A model generated the notes under the pieces. That model saw only the letters and a list, made by a program, of their open reading frames with translations. It was not told the origin of the DNA and searched no databases. The position numbers were made by a program, and so were the translations under genes. DNA of 34,922 nt from Acidimicrobiaceae bacterium (GTDB taxonomy: Bacteria > Actinomycetota > Acidimicrobiia > Acidimicrobiales > Ilumatobacteraceae), in assembly GCA_947490975.1 (NCBI GenBank), contig CANLHV010000003.1, forward strand, positions 1-34,922, read 5' to 3'. Below, piece by piece: positions 21,369-30,001 of the stretch; position 1 is the stretch's first letter; the number at the start of each line of letters is the position of its first letter.

Positions 21369-21764
21369 GTGGGAACAAAGCCATTGACACAAACAACCGG
21401 TCGTCGTAAGAACGCAGTATGTCGTGCACGACTGCGACCAGGTACTGGCGTGGTCAAAATTAATGATCGTGCGTTTGACGAATACTTTCCGTCAGAAGTG
21501 CAGCGCAATTCATCGACTGAAGCACTGAGAATTACGAACACTGAGAAGACTTACGACGTAGACGCCGACATTTTTGGTGGCGGCATTGCCGGCCAGTCAG
21601 GTGCGTTGCGCATGGCGATTGCGCGAGCGCTTGTTGAACTCGACCCAGCACAACGGTTGGCTTTGAAGAAGGCCGGTTTGTTGACTCGCGATTCTCGCCG
21701 TAAAGAAAGCAAGAAATACGGTCTCAAAAAGGCGCGCAAAGCGCCGCAGTACACAAAGCGTTAG
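21369..21764 (+). CDS. rpsI: 30S ribosomal protein S9
   Basis: GTG start; TTGRRKNAVCRARLRPGTG, YGLKKARKAPQYTKR. Confidence 0.98.
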   Translation: MGTKPLTQTTGRRKNAVCRARLRPGTGVVKINDRAFDEYFPSEVQRNSSTEALRITNTEKTYDVDADIFGGGIAGQSGALRMAIARALVELDPAQRLALKKAGLLTRDSRRKESKKYGLKKARKAPQYTKR

Positions 21765-21857
21765 TTCGCTTTTGCAACGCATGGCATTTGCTGTGCGGGT
21801 CTTAAATCTGAAATTCGCGTTCAACACTCTTTGTTACGACAGGACATTGGTGGTTAG

Positions 21858-23216
21858 ATGTTGACATTTGGTACCGACGGAGTTCGCGGAGAGTTTGGCA
21901 AAGAACTGACCGAAACTTATGCAGCCAATCTTGCTGAAGTGGCGGCACAAATACTGCAATGCAAGAAAGTTGTAATCGGTCGAGATACTCGCGAATCTGG
22001 GTCAGCGCTTGAGGATGCGATAGCCGAGGCGCTGACACGAATTGGCGTCGAAGTTCAATTGATGGGTGTTGCCCCGACGCCAGCGATTGCGTTTGCTGCC
22101 CACAAGCATGATGTGGTTGCGATCGCGATTACAGCGTCACACAACTTGTTTCAAGACAACGGAATCAAGATTTTTGTCGGGGGCGGGCTCAAGCTTTCGG
22201 ATGATCAGCAAGCAAGCATTGAACGAGAAATGATTGCCCGCGATTCTGCGGTGCGTGATGGGGCGAGGACCAAAAGCGACGCGTCTAACAAAATCGCATC
22301 GGATAACAAAAAATTAGTGGCGGAGCGACCAGAACTTTTGCGGGAATACTGCGACTGGCTAGTTGATTTGGCGCCACGCGATGCGTTCAAGAATTTGCAT
22401 GTCGCCCTAGATTGCGCCAACGGTGCCTTTAGTTATGTGGCGCCAGAAGTATTTTCAAAACTTGGGGCAACTGTAACAACAGTCAACGCGACACCCGATG
22501 GTCGGAATATCAATTTGCAATGTGGCGCGACGCATCCGTCCGCGTTGGTTGAGGTCGTCAAAAGCGTCGGAGCAAACTTTGGTGTTGCCTTTGACGGAGA
22601 TGGGGACAGATTGATTGCAGTCGACGATAAGGGACAGATTGTCGATGGAGATCACTTGTTGGCGATAAGCGCATTAGATATGAAAACGCAAGGCACGCTG
22701 CGTGGCAACAAAGTAGTGGTGACAGTGATGACCAACATTGGTTTTCACAAAGCGATGAAGAGTGCAGGCATCGAGGTATTAACCACGCCTGTTGGTGACA
22801 GATCAGTTTTGCTCGCGCTCGAAGAGAATTCGCTTTCGTTGGGTGGCGAACAGAGTGGACACATTATCTATCGAGACTTCGCGACAACGGGCGATGGTTT
22901 GCTTGCCGCCATAAAACTCGCGGCTGTTGTTGTGGAAAGTAAAAAAACTTTGAACGAGGTTGCCGTTAATGCGATGACTAGTTTTCCTCAGGTTCTGGTT
23001 AACTTGCGTATCGCCAAGCGAGTTGAAGGTGTCGATTCAATTTTTAGAAGCGAGATTGAGGCGGCAGAGAAAGCTCTCGGTGAGAGTGGTCGAGTATTGG
23101 TGCGAGCAAGTGGCACAGAGCCGATGGTGCGAGTGATGGTCGAGGCACCACAACAAGAAGTTGCTGAACAGGTTGCTGCAACATTGGCCGATGCGATTTC
23201 TGCGCGACTCGGCTGA
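21858..23216 (+). CDS. glmM: Phosphoglucosamine mutase
   Basis: 452 aa; FGTDGVRGEFG, ITASHNLFQDNGIKIF, FDGDGDR, RASGTEPMVRVMVEA. Confidence 0.97.
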   Translation: MLTFGTDGVRGEFGKELTETYAANLAEVAAQILQCKKVVIGRDTRESGSALEDAIAEALTRIGVEVQLMGVAPTPAIAFAAHKHDVVAIAITASHNLFQDNGIKIFVGGGLKLSDDQQASIEREMIARDSAVRDGARTKSDASNKIASDNKKLVAERPELLREYCDWLVDLAPRDAFKNLHVALDCANGAFSYVAPEVFSKLGATVTTVNATPDGRNINLQCGATHPSALVEVVKSVGANFGVAFDGDGDRLIAVDDKGQIVDGDHLLAISALDMKTQGTLRGNKVVVTVMTNIGFHKAMKSAGIEVLTTPVGDRSVLLALEENSLSLGGEQSGHIIYRDFATTGDGLLAAIKLAAVVVESKKTLNEVAVNAMTSFPQVLVNLRIAKRVEGVDSIFRSEIEAAEKALGESGRVLVRASGTEPMVRVMVEAPQQEVAEQVAATLADAISARLG

Positions 23217-23243
23217 TAGCGATGCGAAAGTAGACTAGAAACC

Positions 23244-26200
23244 ATGTGCGGCATCATCTGTGTGCTCAGTCGAAAGACGCGACGAGCAACCCCGACCGCA
23301 AGCGAAATCTTGGCTCTTCTTGATGGCGCCCTTGAAGCAGGCGCCAAGAGCGATATTGATCAACTTGCACAGGCGGTGACCACTGCTGACAAGCTTTTGC
23401 GCGGTGACGCTGGTCAATTGTGCATGGCTGATAATCACCAGTTGATTGCTGCGATGACATCACGAATTGATCAACTCGATGCAATCGTTATCGCTTACGA
23501 GCAATTGATCGAAAAATCGGCAGGCCTGCAAACCGAGTCATCACAACATGCGCTGCAAGAGATTATTCGTGCCAAAGATGCCATTTGGGAGTTGCGCAAT
23601 GATCGCATTCGCACGGCAAAACTTGTTGACGCTTTGGCTGGGCAAGGTGCTTCAGAGTCGGCACGCAGCGGTTATTTCTCGATTCAGCAAGCGTTCTCAG
23701 GTTTAGACCGCCTCGAGGTTCGCGGCCGCGACTCAGCCGGCATTCATGTGCTTGTTTCGAACCACGGACTGAAGGCGACCGACAAACAAGTAAAAGCGCT
23801 TTTGGCGAACCGCAGTGAAGACGCACTGTTTATGTCTGGTTCTGTACGCATGACAGAGAATGCGTGGTCATTTGTATATAAAGCCGCCGCAGAAATCGGC
23901 GAACTTGGCGACAACACGCGTGTGATGCGCAACGCCGTAGTTGCTGACGCATTGCTGCGACTTTGCATTTCTCAACCGAACTCACAAGTTGCAGTTTTGG
24001 CGCACACGCGATGGGCAAGTGTTGGCATTATTTCTGAACCCAATGCTCACCCGGTGAATAGCGAAGAGCTTGAAGGCAAACATGATGACGCATACCTAGT
24101 TGCTGCATTGAACGGCGACGTTGACAACCACGCCGACTTGCGAGTGCAATATGGATTGCGTGTCGCTGGACCGATAACAACAGATGCAAAAGTTATCCCT
24201 GCGTTGGTTTCACGCAGGTTGGCGACGACGAACAATTTGACTGACGCATTTCGTGAAACGGTTGCGCAGTTTGAAGGTTCAGTTGCGATTGCTGTTGCCA
24301 GTGCAACAGAGCCCGACAAGTTGTTGTTGGCTCTGCACGGCAGCGGACAGGGATTATGCATTGGCCTTGCTGAAGATCGGTTTGTTGTTGCCAGCGAGCC
24401 ATATGGTTTGGTCGAAGAAACACTTAATTATGTGCGAATGGACGGCGAGGCGCTCGCAGATCTAGATAATCCGTCGAGCAGGGGTCAAGTTGTCACTTTG
24501 TCTGGCGCAAATGCCGGAGACCTTTCGGGTGTGCAGTTGATTTCTTACGACGGGCGTGAAATTGAATTGGGCAAAGACAAAGTTTTGACTGCAGAGATAA
24601 CAACACGCGACATCAATCGTGGCGAGCATAAACACTTCTTGGCCAAAGAGATTGCTGAGGCGCCAGAGAGTTTTAGAAAGACAATTCGCGGTCGGATTGT
24701 CGAGCAAAATGGCATGTTGACAACCGAATTGGGCGAGAATGTTTTGCCGAAAGCAATTTGTGAACGTTTGGCATCGGGTGAAATTGCGAAGGTTCGTGTA
24801 ATCGGCCAAGGAACTGCCGCAGTCGCAGGCCAAGCATTGGCCAAGTTGTTGAATGAATTAGTTGGCATCGGCTTGAGCGCAGAAGCTCTGCTGGCAAGTG
24901 AGCTTTCGGGTTTTGGTTTGCAACTTGATATGAGTGACACGCTCGTTGTTGCGGTGAGTCAAAGTGGCACGACGACCGACACGAACCGCACGGTCGACTT
25001 AGCGCGTGCCCGTGGTGCGAGTGTTTTGGCGATTGTCAATCGTCGCGGCAGTGAACTCTCGGCAAAAGCAGATGGCGTGATGTATACGTCTGATGGTCGC
25101 GATGTTGAAATGAGCGTCGCTAGTACCAAAGCGTTTTATGCCCAAGTTGCTGCTGGCGCACTTTATGCCTGTGCGATATCGAAAGCGCTCGGCAAGTCTT
25201 CTGATCGAGCACGACACGAACTTTTGGCGGGCTTGCGCTCGATACCCGATGCGCTTGTCGAGGTTTTGACAACTCGACCAGCGATTGCTGCGGCAGCCAA
25301 GCAGTTTGCTTCGTCACGCCGCTATTGGACTGTGGTCGGCAATGGCATGAATTTGATTGCGGCGCAAGAAGTGCGAATCAAATTGTCGGAGCTTTGTTAT
25401 AAGTCGATTTCGAGTGACTCGACTGAAGATAAAAAACACATTGACTTGTCGTGTGAGCCATTAATTTTTGTTTGCGCAACCGGATTGCTTGAGGGCAATG
25501 CATCAGATGTGGCAAAAGAGATTGCGATCTATCGTGCCCACAAAGCTCTGCCGATCGTTGTCGCCACTGCAGGTCAGACACGATTCGATGCCGCTGCAGC
25601 AGTGTTGCTTGTGCCAAATGTAGAGACGCATCTGGCATTTATCTTGAGCGTGATGGTTGGACACTTGTTTGGCTACGAGGCGGCTTTGGCGATTGACGCA
25701 CTTGCACGACCTTTGCGCGAAGCACGCGAAGTTGTTGAGCACGCAGTCGAACGTGGTGGTGACGCAAACAAGTTGTTAGAAAAGATTCGCACAGAATTAG
25801 GCGCACCAGCGACTCGATTTACAGATGCGCTCGCCACCGGAAATTACGACGGCAATTTAGAAGCCAGCACGGCGGTGCGAATCGTGACGATGTTGCGTGA
25901 CACATTGGCCAGCGACCCCGTGCAGGCGTATCAACGCAGTTCGGGCAAAATCGCTTCGCCAGAATTGTTGCTCGATGATTTGACGAGTGCTTTGACACGC
26001 GGTGTCGATGAATTGACGCGCCCAGTTGATGCGATCAAACATCAAGCCAAGACCGTGACTGTGGGTATTTCACGTAGCGACGAAGGTTTGTTTGATCGCA
26101 AGTTGGTTAAGTCGTTACTCGAAGCAGGTGTGGCGCGCGAGCGACTTTCGTATCGTGTGTTGAAGATTGTGGCTGATTTAGATGCTGCAGTTAGCGCGGT

Positions 26201-26654
26201 GACTGGTTTTACGCGGTACCAAATTGAAGGCGATATTGCGGGTGGTTCGGCGACGATAGCAATTGTTGACCGCGGCGGAATGTCGAAGAACTTGACTTCG
26301 CGAGTTGATCGCAATTCACAACTTGTGGGCACCAAACGTCGCGTAGCGAGCGACCAAGAAGTTCTCGTAGCGCGAGGGCGAAGCGATAACCGAACGGTGA
26401 TAATGGTGCCTGAGACCAAGGGTGGTCAGACCACTGGCATCACTTTGCTGCATGTGATGTTTCATGATCGTTTGCCAGCAACAGCGATGCGAGCGGTATT
26501 GCAGGGCTACGACCGCAGATATGACCGACTTGTTGACTGGGTTACAGAAACCGAAGGCGCATTTAGAGAAGATCGTCTTGCTGAAGTTTCGGTTGCCGAC
26601 TTGTTGATTTTGCCGATCAGCGATATGGCTGACCACTGGCGCCCGACGAAGTAG
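23244..26654 (+). CDS. Enlarged GlmS-like protein: N-terminal class II glutamine amidotransferase domain with insertion, two SIS domains, unidentified C-terminal extension
   Basis: MCGII N-terminus; RGRDSAG, AHTRWAS, ALNGDVDNH; HFLAKEIAEAPES linker; SIS motifs VSQSGTTTDT and VASTKAF; KLSE/KKH in the second SIS; directly follows glmM. Confidence 0.85.
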   Translation: MCGIICVLSRKTRRATPTASEILALLDGALEAGAKSDIDQLAQAVTTADKLLRGDAGQLCMADNHQLIAAMTSRIDQLDAIVIAYEQLIEKSAGLQTESSQHALQEIIRAKDAIWELRNDRIRTAKLVDALAGQGASESARSGYFSIQQAFSGLDRLEVRGRDSAGIHVLVSNHGLKATDKQVKALLANRSEDALFMSGSVRMTENAWSFVYKAAAEIGELGDNTRVMRNAVVADALLRLCISQPNSQVAVLAHTRWASVGIISEPNAHPVNSEELEGKHDDAYLVAALNGDVDNHADLRVQYGLRVAGPITTDAKVIPALVSRRLATTNNLTDAFRETVAQFEGSVAIAVASATEPDKLLLALHGSGQGLCIGLAEDRFVVASEPYGLVEETLNYVRMDGEALADLDNPSSRGQVVTLSGANAGDLSGVQLISYDGREIELGKDKVLTAEITTRDINRGEHKHFLAKEIAEAPESFRKTIRGRIVEQNGMLTTELGENVLPKAICERLASGEIAKVRVIGQGTAAVAGQALAKLLNELVGIGLSAEALLASELSGFGLQLDMSDTLVVAVSQSGTTTDTNRTVDLARARGASVLAIVNRRGSELSAKADGVMYTSDGRDVEMSVASTKAFYAQVAAGALYACAISKALGKSSDRARHELLAGLRSIPDALVEVLTTRPAIAAAAKQFASSRRYWTVVGNGMNLIAAQEVRIKLSELCYKSISSDSTEDKKHIDLSCEPLIFVCATGLLEGNASDVAKEIAIYRAHKALPIVVATAGQTRFDAAAAVLLVPNVETHLAFILSVMVGHLFGYEAALAIDALARPLREAREVVEHAVERGGDANKLLEKIRTELGAPATRFTDALATGNYDGNLEASTAVRIVTMLRDTLASDPVQAYQRSSGKIASPELLLDDLTSALTRGVDELTRPVDAIKHQAKTVTVGISRSDEGLFDRKLVKSLLEAGVARERLSYRVLKIVADLDAAVSAVTGFTRYQIEGDIAGGSATIAIVDRGGMSKNLTSRVDRNSQLVGTKRRVASDQEVLVARGRSDNRTVIMVPETKGGQTTGITLLHVMFHDRLPATAMRAVLQGYDRRYDRLVDWVTETEGAFREDRLAEVSVADLLILPISDMADHWRPTK

Positions 26655-26656
26655 GC

Positions 26657-27025
26657 GTGATGATTGGCTTGGGTATTGATGCAGTCAACGTGCATCGGTT
26701 TCGTGAAGCCCTAGATCGAACACCAAATTTGCGCACTCGTATTTTTACCGCTGCCGAACTTGAGTCGCTCGCAAGTCGTGCCGATAGTGCACCGAGTTTG
26801 GCTGTTCGTTTTGCGGCTCGAGAGGCGACGATGAAAGCACTTGGCGTCGGGCTCGGGGCTTTTGATCTGCACGATGTTTCGATCCGTAATTCTGAAAGTG
26901 GTTCTCCTGAATTGATCGTTACAGGACGAGCAGCAGAACTTGCACAGACACGAGGTGTGAAAAGTTGGCTTGTTTCGCTTTCGCACACCGACGACACCGC
27001 TATTGCTGTTGTCGCGAGCAACTGA
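26657..27025 (+). CDS. acpS: Holo-[acyl-carrier-protein] synthase
   Basis: MIGLGIDAVNVHRFREAL, RFAAREATMKALG, VSLSHTDDTAIAVV. Confidence 0.93.
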   Translation: MMIGLGIDAVNVHRFREALDRTPNLRTRIFTAAELESLASRADSAPSLAVRFAAREATMKALGVGLGAFDLHDVSIRNSESGSPELIVTGRAAELAQTRGVKSWLVSLSHTDDTAIAVVASN

Positions 27026-27040
27026 GCGAAAAGTTCACTG

Positions 27041-28174
27041 ATGAGTTCGACAAATCGATGGGCTTGGGTTGAAGTTGACCTGGCGGCCATAAAGGCGAAC
27101 GTTGCGGGGCTTGTCAAACAAGCTGGGTCGTCACAACTTTGGGCAACCGTGAAGGCGAATGGTTACGGGCACGGAGCAGTTGAGGTTGCACGCGCCGCAT
27201 TGAACGCAGGAGCAAGCGGTTTGTGCGTGGCGTTGGCCGATGAAGCTCACGAATTGCGCGAGGCGAAAATTGCTGCACCGATTTTGATCGTGAGCGAGCA
27301 ACCTGAAGCTGCCTTTGAGCAAATGTTGCATGACGATGTGGCGGCAACCGTTTATAACGAGGCGACTATTAACAATTATGCGGCTGTTGCCAAGCGTCTC
27401 GGAGTTGTTGGCAAGGTGCATTTAAAAGTTGATACCGGTATGCATCGAGTTGGTGCGCCAGTTGATTCGGCGATAGCGCGCATTGAGCAGATAAGTGCTC
27501 TGAGTTCTTTGCAACTCGATGGTATTTACACACACTTTGCGGCCGCCGACTTGCCGAGCCATGACGAGACTGACAAACAGCAGCAGCGATTTGACGGGAT
27601 TGTTGCTGAATTAGATCGCAAAGGGTTGCGACCGAAATTTGTGCATACTTCGAATTCGGCAGCTCTACTGCGAAATCTGAACTCAAAGACTGACATCGTG
27701 CGAGTTGGTATTGCGATTTACGGAATTGCGCCGAGCAATGAAACCGAAGATGTAGCCAGTCGTTTACGGCCTGCGATGTCGCTACATGCTCGAGTGAGCC
27801 ATGTGCAACGACTTAGCGCTGGCGAAGGTATTTCGTATGGTCTGCGTACGAGATTAGAAAAATCAGCGAATATCGCCACATTGCCACTCGGTTATGCCGA
27901 TGGCGTGCCACGCCGCTTGTGGCGTGTTGGCGGTGAAGTTTTAATCGGCGGTAAGCGTTGCCCAATTGTTGGTGTCGTGACGATGGATCAAATGATGGTT
28001 AACTGCGGAGACCTTGAAGTGAACATTGGTGACCGAGCAGTTTTGCTTGGCGCACAAAAAAGCGAATCTATTTCGGCAAACGAAATTGCGACTCGCCTTG
28101 AAACAATTGGTTACGAAATAGTCTGCGGTATCAGCGCGCGAATGCCACGCGTTTATGTCGAAAACAAAGCGTAG
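27041..28174 (+). CDS. alr: Alanine racemase
   Basis: 377 aa; WVEVDLAAIKANV, ATVKANGYGHGAVEVA, GYADGVPRRL. Confidence 0.97.
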   Translation: MSSTNRWAWVEVDLAAIKANVAGLVKQAGSSQLWATVKANGYGHGAVEVARAALNAGASGLCVALADEAHELREAKIAAPILIVSEQPEAAFEQMLHDDVAATVYNEATINNYAAVAKRLGVVGKVHLKVDTGMHRVGAPVDSAIARIEQISALSSLQLDGIYTHFAAADLPSHDETDKQQQRFDGIVAELDRKGLRPKFVHTSNSAALLRNLNSKTDIVRVGIAIYGIAPSNETEDVASRLRPAMSLHARVSHVQRLSAGEGISYGLRTRLEKSANIATLPLGYADGVPRRLWRVGGEVLIGGKRCPIVGVVTMDQMMVNCGDLEVNIGDRAVLLGAQKSESISANEIATRLETIGYEIVCGISARMPRVYVENKA

Positions 28175-28179
28175 GGCTC

Positions 28180-28704
28180 GTGAAATTTTCACTCGGGTCT
28201 TTGACTGATACTCAGCGGTTTGCAGAAATTGTCGCAAGTCATGTGCGACCGCGAGACATGATCGTATTAGCCGGCGAGATGGGTGCGGGCAAGACCACGT
28301 TCACGCAGTTTTTTGGTCGCGCCCTCGGAGTAACAGATTTGATTACCTCGCCGACGTTCAATTTGTTGCATAACTATGGATCTGGGCGGATGGCGTTGCA
28401 TCATGCCGATTTATATCGCCTTGAACGAACAGGTGAACTTGAAGACTTGGGGCTTGACGAACTTCAAGACAGTGGTGGGGTTATCGCTGTTGAGTGGGGC
28501 GACATTGTTGGCGACGAGTTGGGTGATGCATTGGTGTTGCGGTTTGAACACGTTGATCAAGCGAGTAGTGAAGCAACCGGCAAAACAGACGAGACGCAAG
28601 TGCGGAGCATAACTTTGTCGAGTCGCGGTGCCCAATGGGAGAGCAGGTTTCGCAAACTGGCAGATGAATTAGCGTCGAAATTAACCGTATTGGCGCGAGG
28701 CTGA
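28180..28704 (+). CDS. tsaE: tRNA t6A biosynthesis ATPase TsaE
   Basis: GTG start; Walker A GEMGAGKTTFTQ; TSPTFNLLHNYGSGRMALHHADLYRL. Confidence 0.95.
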   Translation: MKFSLGSLTDTQRFAEIVASHVRPRDMIVLAGEMGAGKTTFTQFFGRALGVTDLITSPTFNLLHNYGSGRMALHHADLYRLERTGELEDLGLDELQDSGGVIAVEWGDIVGDELGDALVLRFEHVDQASSEATGKTDETQVRSITLSSRGAQWESRFRKLADELASKLTVLARG

Positions 28705-28709
28705 GACTG

Positions 28710-29423
28710 ATGATTGTTTTGGCGATTGATACATCGACTGACGCGGTAAGCGTGGCGATCAATAACTCGAAGCAATTGCTGGCGAGTGCTCATGTGACAA
28801 GCGATCGTCGTCATGCTGAATTGCTTGCGCCGATGATTTCAAACGTGTGCGCACAAGCAGATGTTTCTATGCGCGAAGTCGATGTTGTTGCCGTAGATAT
28901 TGGCCCTGGATTGTTTACCGGTATGCGTGTTGGCATTGCGTCGGCAAAGACAATCTCACAAGTACTCGGCGTGCCAATTGTCGGAGTTTCTAGTTTGGAT
29001 ATTTTGGCGCGCTCTGTGACCACAACCGAGCGCGTCGTGTTGTCGACAATTGATGCCAGACGCGGCGAACTTTATTGGGCGATGTATCGCAACGACATTG
29101 GCTTGAGTATCGAAGTAAAACCACCTCGAGTTGGCACTCTTGACGAGTGTGTTGTCGATATCGTCGATCGCGGTCAAGAAACTTTGATTGTTGGCAATGG
29201 CGCGTTGCGTTATCGTCAAAAGTTGAGCGAGATGTTCGAAACAACGGGCTTGTCGATTGAGTGGGCGAGTGAGCAACTTGCTCAGCCGAGTGCGGCAGTG
29301 TTGGCATTGATCGCTGCCGAGTTGGCATTGCTTGAGCAATGGCAGAGTGCGACTGAGCTGCAAGCACTTTATTTGCGAGCACCTGATGCCGAAATCAATT
29401 GGGAGCAGCGGGTGAAGTCATGA
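28710..29423 (+). CDS. tsaB: tRNA t6A biosynthesis protein TsaB
   Basis: MIVLAIDTSTDAVSVAI, DIGPGLFTGMRVGIASAKTI, DARRGELYWA. Confidence 0.95.
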   Translation: MIVLAIDTSTDAVSVAINNSKQLLASAHVTSDRRHAELLAPMISNVCAQADVSMREVDVVAVDIGPGLFTGMRVGIASAKTISQVLGVPIVGVSSLDILARSVTTTERVVLSTIDARRGELYWAMYRNDIGLSIEVKPPRVGTLDECVVDIVDRGQETLIVGNGALRYRQKLSEMFETTGLSIEWASEQLAQPSAAVLALIAAELALLEQWQSATELQALYLRAPDAEINWEQRVKS

Positions 29424-30001
29424 GCATTTTGGATCGCTTCATTCGCACGAAAGCAGTTGATCGCAACGGCGAATTGCAGATCACAGACGCTGAGCCGTCG
29501 CAAGACTTGGTGATCGTGCCAATGCGACGAGCACATATTCGCAAAATAATGCCCATTGAGCAGCAGGTTTATCCGCGACCATGGACGGCGCAAGTGTTCA
29601 TTGAAGAACTCGAACAAGCCCGAGTTGGCAAGCGTCACTATTTGGTTGGAACGATCGGTGACGAGTTGGTCGGCTACGGCGGACTGTTGTACGTCGAAAA
29701 TGATGCGCACGTGACGAACATTGCTGTTCACCCGATGTGGCGAAGTCGGGGAATTGCGACCGAGTTGCTGCTTGACCTCGCGTGGGAAGCCAATCGTCGC
29801 GGTTGCGAAGCGATGACTCTCGAAGTGCGACACACGAATGTTGCGGCGCAACAGTTATATCGCCGATTTGGTTTTGTACCAGCGGGAGTGCGCAAAAAGT
29901 ATTACGAGAATCGTGACGATGCCATCGTGATGTGGTGCGCTGGCGTGCAACAGCCAGAGTTTGTTGAGCGATTGCAAAAAATTGAATTGAGCCGAATGTG
30001 A
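29420..30001 (+). CDS. rimI: Ribosomal-protein-alanine N-acetyltransferase RimI-like (GNAT)
   Basis: VTNIAVHPMWRSRGIATELL, LEVRHTNVAAQQLYRRFGFVPAGVRKKYY; ATGA overlap with tsaB. Confidence 0.9.
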   Translation: MSILDRFIRTKAVDRNGELQITDAEPSQDLVIVPMRRAHIRKIMPIEQQVYPRPWTAQVFIEELEQARVGKRHYLVGTIGDELVGYGGLLYVENDAHVTNIAVHPMWRSRGIATELLLDLAWEANRRGCEAMTLEVRHTNVAAQQLYRRFGFVPAGVRKKYYENRDDAIVMWCAGVQQPEFVERLQKIELSRM

